In this document: in pieces, positions 7,324 through 17,100 of the stretch
Numbering within the stretch: position 1 is the stretch's first letter
Layout of the letters: each line of letters starts with the position of its first letter
From: Bradyrhizobium sp. Y36
GTDB lineage: Bacteria; Pseudomonadota; Alphaproteobacteria; Rhizobiales; Xanthobacteraceae
NCBI RefSeq assembly: GCF_002531575.1
Contig: NZ_NWTI01000015.1
Span: forward strand, 62,001-126,000
Reading direction: 5' to 3'
DNA length: 64,000 nucleotides
Translations under genes and position numbers: made by a program
Notes under the pieces: model-generated
The model's database searches: none
What the model was told of the DNA's origin: nothing
What the model saw: the letters and a program-made list of their open reading frames with translations, nothing else

Positions 7324-8142
7324 TTACTTCTGGCCTGCCGGAGCGGCGCCCGGGGCACCACCGCCCTGCTCGAGCTTCTTGCGCTGCTCGTCGGCCTTCT
7401 TCTGAAGCTCTTCCTGGAGCTTCTTCTGGTTTTCCTCGAACACCTTCGGATCGGTCGGCGGACCGTCATAGGCCTTCTGGAATTCACCGGCGAGCGGCAG
7501 CGGCAGGGTCAGCGGCGCGCCGTTGGCGTTGATCGCCTGGACAACGAGATTCTGGCCCTTCTTCATGCTGTTGATGAGCTCGGGCGTCGCCTCATAGTCC
7601 GACATGCAGCCGTTCTGGAAGCAGATCACATAGGGCTGCTGCAGCGGCGCGTTGCTGTCCACGATGATGCGGGTGCCGTGCACGAGCTGCATGCCGAGCG
7701 GCAGCGTCACGCGCAGGATCTTCTTGGGCTCGCCTTCCGGCTCGATGATGACGGCGGCGATGACCGGCTGGCCCGATTCGATGCGGCCGTCCTTGCCGGT
7801 GAAGCAGACCTGCTTGGCGTTGGCGTCCTGGCCCTTGAGGCAGAACTTGGTCCAGGGGGCATAGATCAGCTGGATCTGCTGGTCGGCCGGCTGGGCTGCG
7901 CCCTGCTGCGCCGGAGCGCCTGCAGCGGGAGCCTGCTGGGCGGGGGCCTGAGCGGCCGGCGCCGGAGCCTTGGGGGCCGCCTTGGGGGCCGCCTTCGGGG
8001 CCGGAGCCGCCTTGGGCGCGCCGGGGGCCGGTGCCGGGGTTTGGGCCTCGGCGGCAAACGGGACGGCCAACGCCGTCGCCGTCAACAAGGCGAGAAGTCG
8101 CCCGCGCGGCCGGACGGACGCGGCCAAGTAACGGAAATTCAT
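7324..8142 (-). CDS. invasion-associated locus B (IalB) family secreted protein
   Basis: 272 residues. A signal peptide (about 1-34, cleavage near AEAQ) is followed by a long Ala/Pro/Lys linker (about 35-85). The IalB domain (about 90-215) has four Cys in WTKFCLKG, QVCFTGKDG and VICFQNGC, likely paired as disulfides in the periplasm. A charged helical tail (about 225-262, rich in Glu, Lys and Gln) ends in a Gly/Pro/Ala stretch. The family is named from Bartonella invasion factors but is widespread in Rhizobiales, where its role is poorly defined. The extended linker and coiled tail are longer than a bare IalB domain and may span or attach to the envelope. Confidence 0.85.
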   Translation of the reverse strand: MNFRYLAASVRPRGRLLALLTATALAVPFAAEAQTPAPAPGAPKAAPAPKAAPKAAPKAPAPAAQAPAQQAPAAGAPAQQGAAQPADQQIQLIYAPWTKFCLKGQDANAKQVCFTGKDGRIESGQPVIAAVIIEPEGEPKKILRVTLPLGMQLVHGTRIIVDSNAPLQQPYVICFQNGCMSDYEATPELINSMKKGQNLVVQAINANGAPLTLPLPLAGEFQKAYDGPPTDPKVFEENQKKLQEELQKKADEQRKKLEQGGGAPGAAPAGQK

Positions 8143-8403
8143 TGCGGAAAACCCTTTCTGAACGGGAAGTGCCCGAACCGCTCCGAAGCGCCGAACCTGG
8201 CCGCCTTGGGCGCGGCTCTCTCCCCGTCAATTGAGGCGGATAAGTGACGGGCTCGACGCTCTTGCGCGATTGCGTGCCTTCTTAGCGTGGCCGACGAAAA
8301 GATCAATGCCGACAAGCGCCTTTGGCCCCGTCCGCAGCTGAGCCCGGGGAAATTCCCTGTGATAGGATTCAAGACGAGCCGGTCCTCGAATCAACGTGTG
8401 CTG

Positions 8404-10269
8404 ATGTTCATGTTCCAACGCCGCTTCGAGGGCCCCGGTGTCCGCGTTCGCGTCTTGGCCTCGTTGGCCTCGGCCCTTGTCCTGGCACTCGGCGGCGGAG
8501 TGTCGACAGGCGCCGCACGGGCCGAGGAGGCCCATGCCATCGCCATGCACGGCAGGCCGGCGATGCCGGCCGATTTCACCCACATGCCCTACGCCAACCC
8601 CGAAGCCCCCAAGGGCGGCCGCCTGACCTGGGGTGTTCTCGGCACGTTCGACAGCCTCAATCCCTTCATCGTCAAGGGACTGGCCGTGCAGCAGATGCGG
8701 GGCTACGTGATCGAGAGCCTGCTCGCGCGCGGCAACGACGAGCCGTTCACGCTCTACGGCCTGCTCGCCAGGAGCGTCGAAACCGACGACGAGCGGAGCT
8801 TCGTCACATTCCGCCTCGATCCGCACGCCCGCTTCTCCGACGGCAAGCCGGTCACGGCCGAGGACGTGCTGTTCTCCTGCCAGCTGCTGCGCGACCACGG
8901 CAGGCCGAACCACCGCCAGTACTACGCCAAGGTCGCCAAGGCCGAGGCACCCGATCCCCTCACGGTCCGCTTCGACCTCGCAGGCGCCAATGACCGCGAG
9001 CTGCCGCTGATCCTCGGCCTGATGCCGATCCTGCCGAAGCATGCCGTCGACGTCGCGACCTTCGAGGAGACGACGCTGGCGAGCCCGGTCGGCTCCGGTC
9101 CCTACCGCGTCACGGCCGTGAAGCCCGGGGCCAGCGTGACGCTGACCCGCAATCCCGACTATTGGGGCCGCGACCTGCCCATCAACCGCGGGCTCTACAA
9201 TTTCGACGAGATCAGGCTCGACTATTTTCGCGAGGCCAACGGCCAGTTCGAAGCCTTCAAGCGCGGCCTCTACGATTTCCGCGTCGAGCACGAGCCGCTG
9301 CGCTGGCATGACGGCTACGATTTTCCGGCCGCCAAAAGCGGCGAGGTGATCCGCGATACCGTCAAGCCGGGCATGCCACAGCCATCCGAATTCCTGGTGT
9401 TCAACACGCGACGTCCTGTCTTCGCCGACATCCGCGTGCGCCAGGCGCTGACGCTGCTGTTCGATTTCGAGCTGGTCAACCGCAGCTATTTCTTCGGGCT
9501 CTATGCGCGCGTTGCCGGCTATTTCGCCGGCTCCGACCTGTCGGCCTATGGCAAGCCGGCGGACGCGCGCGAACGCGAGCTGCTGAAACCGTTCGCTGCC
9601 CAGATTCCAGCCGACGTCATGGACGGCAGCTACCGCCTTCCCGTGACCGACGGATCGGGACGCGACCGCACCACGCTGCGCGCGGCGCTGAAGCTGCTGT
9701 CCGAGGCCGGCTACGATCTCGACGGCACGGTGCTGCGCAACCGCGCGACCAAGGCGCCCTTCACGTTCGAGATCATGGTCACGACCCGCGACCAGGAGCG
9801 TATCGCGCTCGCGTTCCAGCGCGACCTCAAGCGCGCCGGCATCGAGCCGAGCGTGCGGTCGGTCGATCCCGTGCAGTTCGACCAGCGCCGGCTCGCATTC
9901 GAATTCGACATGATCCAGAACCGCTGGGACCAGTCGCTCTCGCCCGGCAACGAGCAATCTTTCTATTGGGGCAGCGCTGCCGCGGAGAATCCCGGAACCC
10001 GCAACTACATGGGCGCTAAAGATCCGGCGGTCGACGCCATGATCGCCGCGCTGCTCGAAGCCCGTGAACATACGGATTTCGTCTCGTCGGTGCGGGCGCT
10101 CGACCGCGCCTTGATCGCGGGCTTCTACACAATCCCCCTGTTTAACGTATCGGAGCAATGGATCGCGCGCTGGAATCGGATAGAACGACCCAAGGCCACC
10201 TCCCTCTCCGGCTATTTGCCGGAGACCTGGTGGTCGAAGGGGCAGCCTCCAGCGATTCCAGCGAAGTGA
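8404..10269 (+). CDS. family 5 extracellular solute-binding protein, YejA-like
   Basis: About 621 residues: a signal peptide (VRVLASLASALVLALGGG and an ARA cleavage site), then the bacterial extracellular solute-binding family 5 fold. GTFDSLNPFIVKG, PVGSGPYRV, NPDYWGRDLP and FDEIRLDYFREANGQFEAFK are typical of YejA, the periplasmic receptor of the Yej peptide/microcin C importer. No yejBEF permease genes are adjacent, unlike the E. coli operon; it may serve a permease elsewhere. The start is uncertain (ATG 8404 or 8410), as neither has a clear ribosome site, and the frame extends upstream to 8287. The next gene starts 4 bp after its stop, so the two are probably co-transcribed. Confidence 0.85.
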   Translation: MFMFQRRFEGPGVRVRVLASLASALVLALGGGVSTGAARAEEAHAIAMHGRPAMPADFTHMPYANPEAPKGGRLTWGVLGTFDSLNPFIVKGLAVQQMRGYVIESLLARGNDEPFTLYGLLARSVETDDERSFVTFRLDPHARFSDGKPVTAEDVLFSCQLLRDHGRPNHRQYYAKVAKAEAPDPLTVRFDLAGANDRELPLILGLMPILPKHAVDVATFEETTLASPVGSGPYRVTAVKPGASVTLTRNPDYWGRDLPINRGLYNFDEIRLDYFREANGQFEAFKRGLYDFRVEHEPLRWHDGYDFPAAKSGEVIRDTVKPGMPQPSEFLVFNTRRPVFADIRVRQALTLLFDFELVNRSYFFGLYARVAGYFAGSDLSAYGKPADARERELLKPFAAQIPADVMDGSYRLPVTDGSGRDRTTLRAALKLLSEAGYDLDGTVLRNRATKAPFTFEIMVTTRDQERIALAFQRDLKRAGIEPSVRSVDPVQFDQRRLAFEFDMIQNRWDQSLSPGNEQSFYWGSAAAENPGTRNYMGAKDPAVDAMIAALLEAREHTDFVSSVRALDRALIAGFYTIPLFNVSEQWIARWNRIERPKATSLSGYLPETWWSKGQPPAIPAK

Positions 10270-10273
10270 CGCC

Positions 10274-11776
10274 GTGAACCAGCCAGCCGTATCACCGACG
10301 CTCGACACGTTGTTTCAGCGCACGCTGATGCGGCAGCCGCACGCGCCTGCCCTGCTCGACCCCCTCAACAAGGCCCGCGTGACCGGGCATCAGCCGCGAC
10401 GGATGACCTATGCCGAGGCCGACACGGCCATCGAGGCGCTGTCGGCCTATTTCGTCGAAGCCGGCCTGCCGGCCAATTCCGTCATCGCGATCCAATTGCC
10501 GGCCACGGTCGAGTTCGTGCTCACCGTGCTCGCCGCCCATCGCGCCGGCCTCGTCGTCGCAGTGCTGCCGCTGCTGTGGCGACACGCGGAGCTGACTGCC
10601 GCGCTCAACCGCACCGCGGCGCGCGCCATCGTCACCATGAGCACGGTCGACGGCGTCAGCTATGCCGATCTCGCGATGCACGCCGCCGCCGAAGCGTTCT
10701 CGATCCGTCACGTCTGCGGCTTCGGCACCGACCTGCCCGAAGGCATGGCTTCGCTCGACGAGGTGCTGGCCCGCCCGCCCGGCCTGACGCGTGCGGTGAT
10801 CCAGGACGGCCGCAAGGCCGCGATGATCTCCTTCGACGTCACGGCGGAAGGCTTTCGCCCGGTGCCGCGGCCGCATTTCAGCCTGATCGCCGGCGGTCTT
10901 GCGATGTCGCTGGAAGCCGACATCAGGCAGGGCGCGACATTGATGGCCGCGCTCGCGCCGATGTCGTTCGCCGGCCTCGCCTCCTCGCTCGCGGTGTGGC
11001 TGCTCTCCGGCGGCGCGCTGGCGCTGCATCATCCCTTCGACAACGATGTGCTGGAGCAGCAGATCAACGAGCATGAATGCGAGGTGCTGATCGCGCCGGC
11101 GCAGCTCGCCCTGCGCCTCGGCGATGCCGACCTGGCGGCGCGGATGCCGTCTTTGCGCAACGTCATCGGCCTGTGGCGCGCACCCGAGCAGGTGGCGGCG
11201 AGCGATGCCTGGATCGCCCCGCATGCGCCATTGACCGACGTCTATCTGTTCGGCGAGGCCGGCCTGTTCGGCGCCCGCCGCGGCGAGGACGGCATGCCGG
11301 TGCCGGTCATGCCCGGGCCGCACGGCGCCCCGCGCGAGCAGGCGGGCTCGTCCATTGCCGGCGAAATCCTGCTGACACCGAAGGGCACGCTCGGCCTCCG
11401 CGGCGCGATGGTGCCGATCGCGGCCTATGCCCCGCCGCAGCCGGTCGGCGACACCCTGACGGCGCAGCCGCCGCGCGACTATGTCGACACCGGCTATGCC
11501 GCACGGCTCGACCGTCCGAGCGGGGCGATCTGCATCACCGCACCACCCTCCGGCATCATGGCCGTCGGCGGCTATCGCTTCCTCTCCAACGATCTCCAGG
11601 AATGGGCCCGCCGGCTCGGCCAGGGTGCCCTGCTCACCGCGCTGCCCGACCGGCTGTCCGGCCACAGGCTGGCGGGGCGTGCCCAGGACAATGCCCGGGC
11701 CCGCGAGGCGCTCAGCGAGCTCGGGCTTAACCCCCTGATGGTCGAGGCTTTTCGCGACCGCTCCGGCCAGGTCTAG
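10274..11776 (+). CDS. AMP-binding-fold protein, probably without adenylating activity
   Basis: 500 residues from a GTG start 4 bp after the upstream stop. The N-terminal half resembles acyl-CoA synthetases: YAEADTAIEALSAYFVEAGL, then VIAIQLPATVEFVLTVLAAHRAGLV. The ATP-binding P-loop (normally TSGTTGxPK) is not present; the equivalent place reads MISFDVTAEGFRPVPRPH. A residual A5-like LFGEAGLFG and A7-like YVDTGYAARL follow, and the C-terminal domain is shortened. It is therefore probably a catalytically dead paralogue or uses its fold for something else. It lies between a peptide-binding protein and a degenerate GGDEF protein. Family placement is fairly sure; loss of activity is inferred. 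Confidence 0.7.
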   Translation: MNQPAVSPTLDTLFQRTLMRQPHAPALLDPLNKARVTGHQPRRMTYAEADTAIEALSAYFVEAGLPANSVIAIQLPATVEFVLTVLAAHRAGLVVAVLPLLWRHAELTAALNRTAARAIVTMSTVDGVSYADLAMHAAAEAFSIRHVCGFGTDLPEGMASLDEVLARPPGLTRAVIQDGRKAAMISFDVTAEGFRPVPRPHFSLIAGGLAMSLEADIRQGATLMAALAPMSFAGLASSLAVWLLSGGALALHHPFDNDVLEQQINEHECEVLIAPAQLALRLGDADLAARMPSLRNVIGLWRAPEQVAASDAWIAPHAPLTDVYLFGEAGLFGARRGEDGMPVPVMPGPHGAPREQAGSSIAGEILLTPKGTLGLRGAMVPIAAYAPPQPVGDTLTAQPPRDYVDTGYAARLDRPSGAICITAPPSGIMAVGGYRFLSNDLQEWARRLGQGALLTALPDRLSGHRLAGRAQDNARAREALSELGLNPLMVEAFRDRSGQV

Positions 11777-11862
11777 ACGCAGTTTCGCCACCTCCGTTGA
11801 CGCTGCATTAAGGCGGCCAAACTAGATTGCGCGGCATCTGTCGCGTGATCAGAGTTTGTCGA

Positions 11863-13086
11863 ATGTCCCAGGCGGGCCCGATCCTGTTTGTGTCCAATGC
11901 CGAGCGGCCGCCTTTCATTGCGGCGCTGGACGAAGCCCGGCTGTTTCCCGTCGTCGACACCGACTGGGCCAGTGCCGCGCGCGCGGTCGAGCAGGTCCAG
12001 CCGGCCGTGGTTCTCGCCCAGATGTCCGGCGGGCACGAGCCGCATATCGCGCCGCTCGCAAGGAAGATCGCCGACCAATCGCCTTACCTGCCCTTCGTGA
12101 CCGTGGATGCGGCGGGCACGCTGCCCCACAACGCCCTGCCCTTCTCCTCGCGCGGCGGCAATCCCGAACGGCTGATCGCACGGCTTCGCGCCGCGCTGCG
12201 CGTGCGCACGCTCCATGCCACGGTGCTGCGCCGGCTGCCTGAAGTGAAGGTCGCATTGCCCCAAGGCGATCCCGCACGCGATGCCACCGTGCTCCTGATC
12301 GGCCGCGGCGCGGCCTATCCCGCACTCTCCGTCGCACTGGGTGAACGTGTCGGCGTGGTCGGCGCGCTTTCGATCGAGGCTGCCGCGAAACACCTCAACA
12401 CCCGCGACCTCGACGGCGTCGTCCTCGCCGAGGGGTTTACCGCGCGCGTCACCGATGCCTTTCTCACCGTGCTCGCCGAGGACACCCGCTTCCGCAGCCT
12501 GCCCGTGGTGGTCACCGCGCACCAGCTGACGCAGACTTACGACCTGCCCAATCTCGAGCTGATCCCGGGCGAGCCAGCCAGGGTCGCGGCCAATGCGCTG
12601 CCCCTGATCCGCCAGCACGCCATGGAAGCCCAATTGAGCCGCACGCTGCGCTCGATCGATGCCGGCGGCTGGCTCGATCCGCGCAGCGGCCTTCTGACGG
12701 TCGAAGCTTTCGCCCGCGATTTTGCCAAGGCGGTCGAGCAGGCCCTCGCCCGCGGCGGCGGTCTGTCGGTCGCGCGCTTCGCCTTCGACCCCGGCAATTC
12801 CCGCGCCCAGCTCGATGCCGCGCGCATCCTCAGCCGCCTGATGCGGCAGATGGATTTCGGCGCGGCGCAGAAGGACGGCTCGGTCATCGTCGTGTTCGCG
12901 GAAACCGACTTCCGCACCGCGCACATGATCGCGCGGCGCTTATCGTCCGTGATGCGCCACACCTCGAACGGCAAGCACGAGATGCGCAGCGAACCCGTGG
13001 TCAGCGTGGACTCGCTGTCGCCGTCGGATACGGCAAGGTCGCTGCTGGCCCGGCTGTCGGCGGACGGGACGCGGGCGGCGTCGTAG
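11863..13086 (+). CDS. receiver-like plus degenerate GGDEF-fold protein
   Basis: 407 residues. Residues about 5-110 look like a receiver-type fold (ILFVSNAERPPF, then QVQPAVVLAQMSGG); residues about 140-265 look like a second one (ATVLLIGRGAAYPALSVAL). The C-terminus (about 280-395) matches the GGDEF topology: DPRSGLLTVEAFARDFAKAV, SVARFAFDPGN, ILSRLMRQMDFGAAQKDGSVIVVFAETD. The catalytic GG(D/E)EF is replaced by KDGSVIVV, so cyclic-di-GMP synthesis is not expected. A sensory or scaffold role is possible. ATG 11863 (MSQAGPILFV) is chosen over the upstream frame extension from 11827. It follows the AMP-binding-fold gene by 86 bp on the same strand. Confidence 0.65.
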   Translation: MSQAGPILFVSNAERPPFIAALDEARLFPVVDTDWASAARAVEQVQPAVVLAQMSGGHEPHIAPLARKIADQSPYLPFVTVDAAGTLPHNALPFSSRGGNPERLIARLRAALRVRTLHATVLRRLPEVKVALPQGDPARDATVLLIGRGAAYPALSVALGERVGVVGALSIEAAAKHLNTRDLDGVVLAEGFTARVTDAFLTVLAEDTRFRSLPVVVTAHQLTQTYDLPNLELIPGEPARVAANALPLIRQHAMEAQLSRTLRSIDAGGWLDPRSGLLTVEAFARDFAKAVEQALARGGGLSVARFAFDPGNSRAQLDAARILSRLMRQMDFGAAQKDGSVIVVFAETDFRTAHMIARRLSSVMRHTSNGKHEMRSEPVVSVDSLSPSDTARSLLARLSADGTRAAS

Positions 13087-13113
13087 CAACCGCAGCTGTC
13101 GCGCCTCAACCGC

Positions 13114-13350
13114 TCAGACCATCATGAGCTTGATCTGGCCATCTTCGACAATCCCCATCGCGAGAGCGTCGCGCGCCATCTTCTCGACGGCCGGCCAGTT
13201 CGTCAGAAGGTATCTCTGCGCCTGCACCTTGGTCGGGAAATTTGTTTGAAGAATACAGCGCTGCCGCGTGTTCCCGTTCGCGATCTGGAAGGACACCGCC
13301 TGAGGGCCCTCCCGAAGCTCTTGCTCGGTGGGCTGGGGAAGTTTGCGCAT
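13114..13350 (-). CDS. small hypothetical protein
   Basis: 78 residues, soluble, with no signal peptide or membrane segment. It has one Cys (RQRCILQTNF) and a predicted helix near PTKVQAQRYLLTNWPAVEKMA. I do not recognise the family, though the balanced composition and codon use look like a real gene. It lies downstream of another small ORF (13369-13560) on the same strand and close to the convergent GGDEF-type gene. No function is assigned. Confidence 0.6.
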   Translation of the reverse strand: MRKLPQPTEQELREGPQAVSFQIANGNTRQRCILQTNFPTKVQAQRYLLTNWPAVEKMARDALAMGIVEDGQIKLMMV

Positions 13351-13368
13351 GCTGCTCTTTCTCGCGGC

Positions 13369-13560
13369 TCAGCGAACCGGTAAGGCGACCCCGGACGCTG
13401 GATCGGCACGAGCCGCCCCGGCCGCGATCTTCCTGGCTTTCGATCTTCGCTCTGACTCGGACCTCGGTTGCGTATTGCAGACCGCTTCTGTCAGCATCAG
13501 GCGGAGCTCTGCCTTGGTCTTGGGTGCTTGCCGCGTGGTCGACTTCTGCCAATTGGTCAT
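13369..13560 (-). CDS. small basic hypothetical protein
   Basis: 63 residues from ATG 13560 (MTNWQKSTTRQAPKTKAELR). It is Arg/Lys-rich, with a helical middle (LRLMLTEAV) and an Ala/Gly/Pro tail. There is no clear ribosome site, and the frame is open further upstream to 13698 across the cspA terminator, so the longer form is unlikely. It could be a small nucleic-acid-associated protein by composition only. It is followed after 18 bp by the 78-residue ORF, so the two might be co-transcribed. Low certainty. Confidence 0.4.
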   Translation of the reverse strand: MTNWQKSTTRQAPKTKAELRLMLTEAVCNTQPRSESERRSKARKIAAGAARADPASGVALPVR

Positions 13561-13628
13561 GAAATCTATATGGGTATCTTCGCGCGAAACGCCACTGTTG
13601 GCATTCGCGATCAGGCGGTCACAGGTGC

Positions 13629-13660
13629 AAAAAACCCGCGGCCGGTGAACGGTCGCGGGC
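13629..13660 (-). terminator. rho-independent terminator of cspA
   Basis: On the minus strand a 10-bp stem (13650-13659 with 13635-13644, one mismatch) is followed by six U residues (A-run at 13629-13634 on the plus strand). It lies 65 bases past the cspA stop. Confidence 0.88.
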
Positions 13661-13724
13661 CAAGAGATCCGAAGCTCTGCCAGTACATCCGTGGTCAAAG
13701 CAACGTCATGTCGATTGCGACAGC

Positions 13725-13934
13725 CTATGCGGCGCGCAGATCTTCAGCAGCAGACTTGCCGGTCCGGCGGTCTGCAACGATTTCGAATGAAACCTTCTGC
13801 CCTTCGTTCAGAGTATTCATGCCGGCGCGTTCAACGGCGCTGATGTGAACGAACACATCCTGGCTGCCCTGGTCGGGCTGAATGAATCCGAAACCCTTTT
13901 GGCTGTTAAACCACTTCACAGTTCCCGTCGTCAT
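13725..13934 (-). CDS. cspA: CspA-family cold shock protein
   Basis: 69 residues, a single cold-shock domain. RNP1 is seen as KGFGFIQPD (residues 13-21) and RNP2 as VFVHISAVE (27-35), with the aromatic residues that stack on single-stranded RNA or DNA. Members are RNA chaperones acting in the cytoplasm. The start has an AAAGGA ribosome site. A U-rich terminator follows. The gene stands alone with about 245 bp of upstream sequence, enough for the long leader usual for cold-shock mRNAs; a GAAA/TTTC tetraloop hairpin lies 34-49 bases upstream of the start. Confidence 0.93.
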   Translation of the reverse strand: MTTGTVKWFNSQKGFGFIQPDQGSQDVFVHISAVERAGMNTLNEGQKVSFEIVADRRTGKSAAEDLRAA

Positions 13935-13967
13935 GGGGTCGTCCTTTAAGATAGATAAGCGTTTGAC

Positions 13968-13983
13968 CGCGCTGAAAAGCGCG
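13968..13983 (-). promoter_or_regulatory. hairpin in the cspA leader
   Basis: A perfect 6-bp stem (CGCGCT with AGCGCG) closes a 4-base loop in the presumed 5' leader of cspA. It could influence leader folding with temperature. The region 13984-14179 holds nothing else that I can identify. Confidence 0.3.
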
Positions 13984-14179
13984 TTCGGTGTCGTCGAGAT
14001 CTGGAGGGAGGGTCGTCAGTCAGGCGCGCTTGTGAGCGGCGAGGCCAAGTCGTTCGGCCGAAACTCGATAAAATGAATATGGCTCCTGCTCAATCATTTC
14101 GCAAGTGGCCATATGTCATTATTTTCGAATCCAGAGGCGACGCAACCATTCAAGCTGCATCGCCTCTGCAAAATGGCGC

Positions 14180-17100
14180 TCACGCCGCCTTCTTGCTCTC
14201 CGCGAGCTGCGCCAGTTGGCGCATGATCTCCGTCGTGCCGGCGAGACGCTCTTCCGGCGTCTCCCAATCCTGCAGGAACACCACCTTCATGTCGGGACGT
14301 ACCTTGGCGGCCTGGCCATAGCTGCGGATGAAGGTGACGAGGCGATCGGGATAGGCGAAGGAATTGTCGCGGAAGACGATGACGGCGCCCTTCGGGCCGG
14401 CATCGATCTTCTCGACATTGGCCCGGCGGCAGAACGCCTTGATCGCGGCGACCTTGAACAGATAGCGCACCTCGTCCGGCAGCACGCCGAAGCGGTCGCG
14501 CATCTCGGCGCCGAAGTTCTCGATCTCCTCCTCGGTGTCGAGATCGGCGAGCCGCCGGTACAGCGACAGCCGGACCGAGAGGTCGCCGACATAGTCTTCC
14601 GGAATGAGCACGGGCATGCCGATCGTGATCGACGGCGACCAGCGGTCGGCGGCGGGCTCGGAGACGCCGGCCTTGAGGTTGACGATCGCCTCCTCCAGCA
14701 TCGATTGGTACAGCTCGAAGCCGACCTCCTTGATGTGGCCCGACTGCTCCTCGCCGAGCAGATTGCCGGCGCCGCGGATGTCGAGGTCGTGGGAAGCGAG
14801 CTGGAAGCCTGCTCCCAGCGTCTCCAGCGATTGCAGCACAGTGAGCCGGCGCTCGGCCTGCGCGGTGATCTTCTGCTGCGCCGGCAGCGTGAACAGCGCA
14901 TAGGCCCTGAGCTTGGAGCGGCCGACGCGGCCGCGGAGCTGGTAGAGCTGCGCAAGGCCGAACATATCGGCGCGATGCACGATCAGCGTGTTGGCGTTGG
15001 GGATGTCGAGGCCGGATTCGACGATGGTGGTCGACAAAAGGATGTCGAACTTGCCGTCGTAGAACGCGGTCATGATGTCCTCGATCACCGCGGGCGGCAT
15101 CTGCCCGTGCGCGACCGCGACCTTCATCTCCGGCACGTTCTTGTCAAGGAAATCCTTGACCTCGGCGAGATCGTCGATGCGCGGCACAACGTAGAACGCC
15201 TGGCCGCCGCGATAGCGCTCGCGCAGGAGCGCCTCGCGGATCATCAGGGGATCGTGCGGGGCGACGAAGGTACGGACCGCGAGACGGTCGACCGGGGGCG
15301 ATGCGATGATAGATAGCTCGCGGACGCCGGTGAGCGCCAGCTGCAGCGTGCGCGGAATCGGCGTTGCCGACAGCGTCAGCACGTGCACCTCGGAGCGAAG
15401 CGCCTTCAGTCGCTCCTTGTGAGTGACGCCGAAATGCTGCTCCTCGTCGACGATGACGAGGCCGAGGTCGCGGAACTTGATCGCCTTGCCGAGCAGGGCA
15501 TGGGTGCCGACGACGATGTCGACCGAACCGTCGGCGATGCCCTTCTTGACCAAATTGAGCTCCTTGGCCGCGATCAGGCGCGAGGCCTGCGCCACGTTCA
15601 CCGGAAAGCCCTTGAAGCGCTCGGTGAAGGTTCTCGCATGCTGACGTGCCAGCAGCGTGGTCGGCACCACGACCGCAACCTGTTTGCCTTCGAGCGCGAC
15701 GGCAAACGCGGCGCGCAAGGCCACCTCCGTCTTGCCAAAACCGACATCGCCGCAGATCAGCCGGTCCATGGGACGGCCGAGTTCGAGGTCCTTCAACGTG
15801 GATTCGATAGCCCCCAGCTGATCCTCGGTCTCGTCATAGGGGAAGCGTGCACAGAACTCATCGTAGAGGCCCGGCTGCACCAGGAGCTTCGGCGCCTCAT
15901 GCAGATGGCGCGCGGCAGCAATCTTGATCAATTCCCCCGCGATCTCGCGGATACGGTTCTTGAGTTTCGCCTTGCGGGTCTGCCAGCCGCCGCCGCCGAG
16001 ACGGTCGAGCTCGACCGTGGTCTGGTCGGAGCCGTAGCGCGACAGCAGCTCGATGTTCTCGACGGGCAGGAACAGCTTTGTCTCGGCGGCATAGTGCAAT
16101 TCGAGACAGTCGTGCGGCGCGCCGGCGACGTCGAGGGTCTGCAGGCCGATGAAGCGGCCGATGCCGTGATCGACGTGGACAACGATGTCGCCGGCGGCAA
16201 GGCTCGTCACTTCCGAGATGAAATTGTCGAGCTTGCGGCTCGCCTTGCGCGGCCGCACCAGGCGGTCGCCCAAGATGTCCTGCTCGCTGATCACAGCGAT
16301 CTCGTCGGTCTCGAAGCCGCTTTCGAGGCCGAGCACTGCGAGCATGGTCTCGTTGCGCGGGGTTGCCTGCACCGTGCGCCAGGAGTTGACGCTGGTGGTG
16401 TGCGCGAGCTTGTGGTCGCGCAGCATCGAAGTCATGCGGTCGCGCGAGCCTTCGCTCCAGAGCGCAATCACGACCTTCTTGCGGCTCGCGTGCAGCGCCA
16501 TCACGTGGCTGACCACGGACTCGAACACGTTGACCGTGGTGTCGTTGCGTTCCGGCGCGAAGTCGCGGCCCTTGCGCGCGCCGGCGTCGACGACGCTCGT
16601 CCCGTCGGCAGGGACCGAGAATTGCGTCAGCCGCACCAGCGGCATGTCGCTCTCTCGCTTGGTCCACTCCTCGTCGGTCAGATAAAGCCGGTCCGGTGGC
16701 AGCGGCTTGTAGATCGCGCCGCCGGCATGATGCTCCATCGCCTCGCGGCGGGCCTCGTAATAATCGAGGATCTGCTTGAAGCGTTCGCGGACGGCGTCCT
16801 CGGCCTGCGGCTCGATGGCGACGGCCGCGCCTTGCAGATAGTCGAACAGCGTCTCCATCCGGTCCTGGAACAGCGGCAGCCAGTGCTCCATGCCGGGATG
16901 GCGGCGGCCTTCGCTGACCGCTTCGTACAGCGCGTCGTCCCGCTCGGGCGCGCCGAACTCGGCGACATAGCCCATGCGGAAGCGCCTGATGGTGTCGGTG
17001 ACGAGCTGGAATTCGGAGACCGGCACGAGATCGAGCGCGCGCATGTCGAGCAGCGTGCGCTGGGTCTCGGCGTCGAAGGTGCGGATCGACTCCAGGCTGT

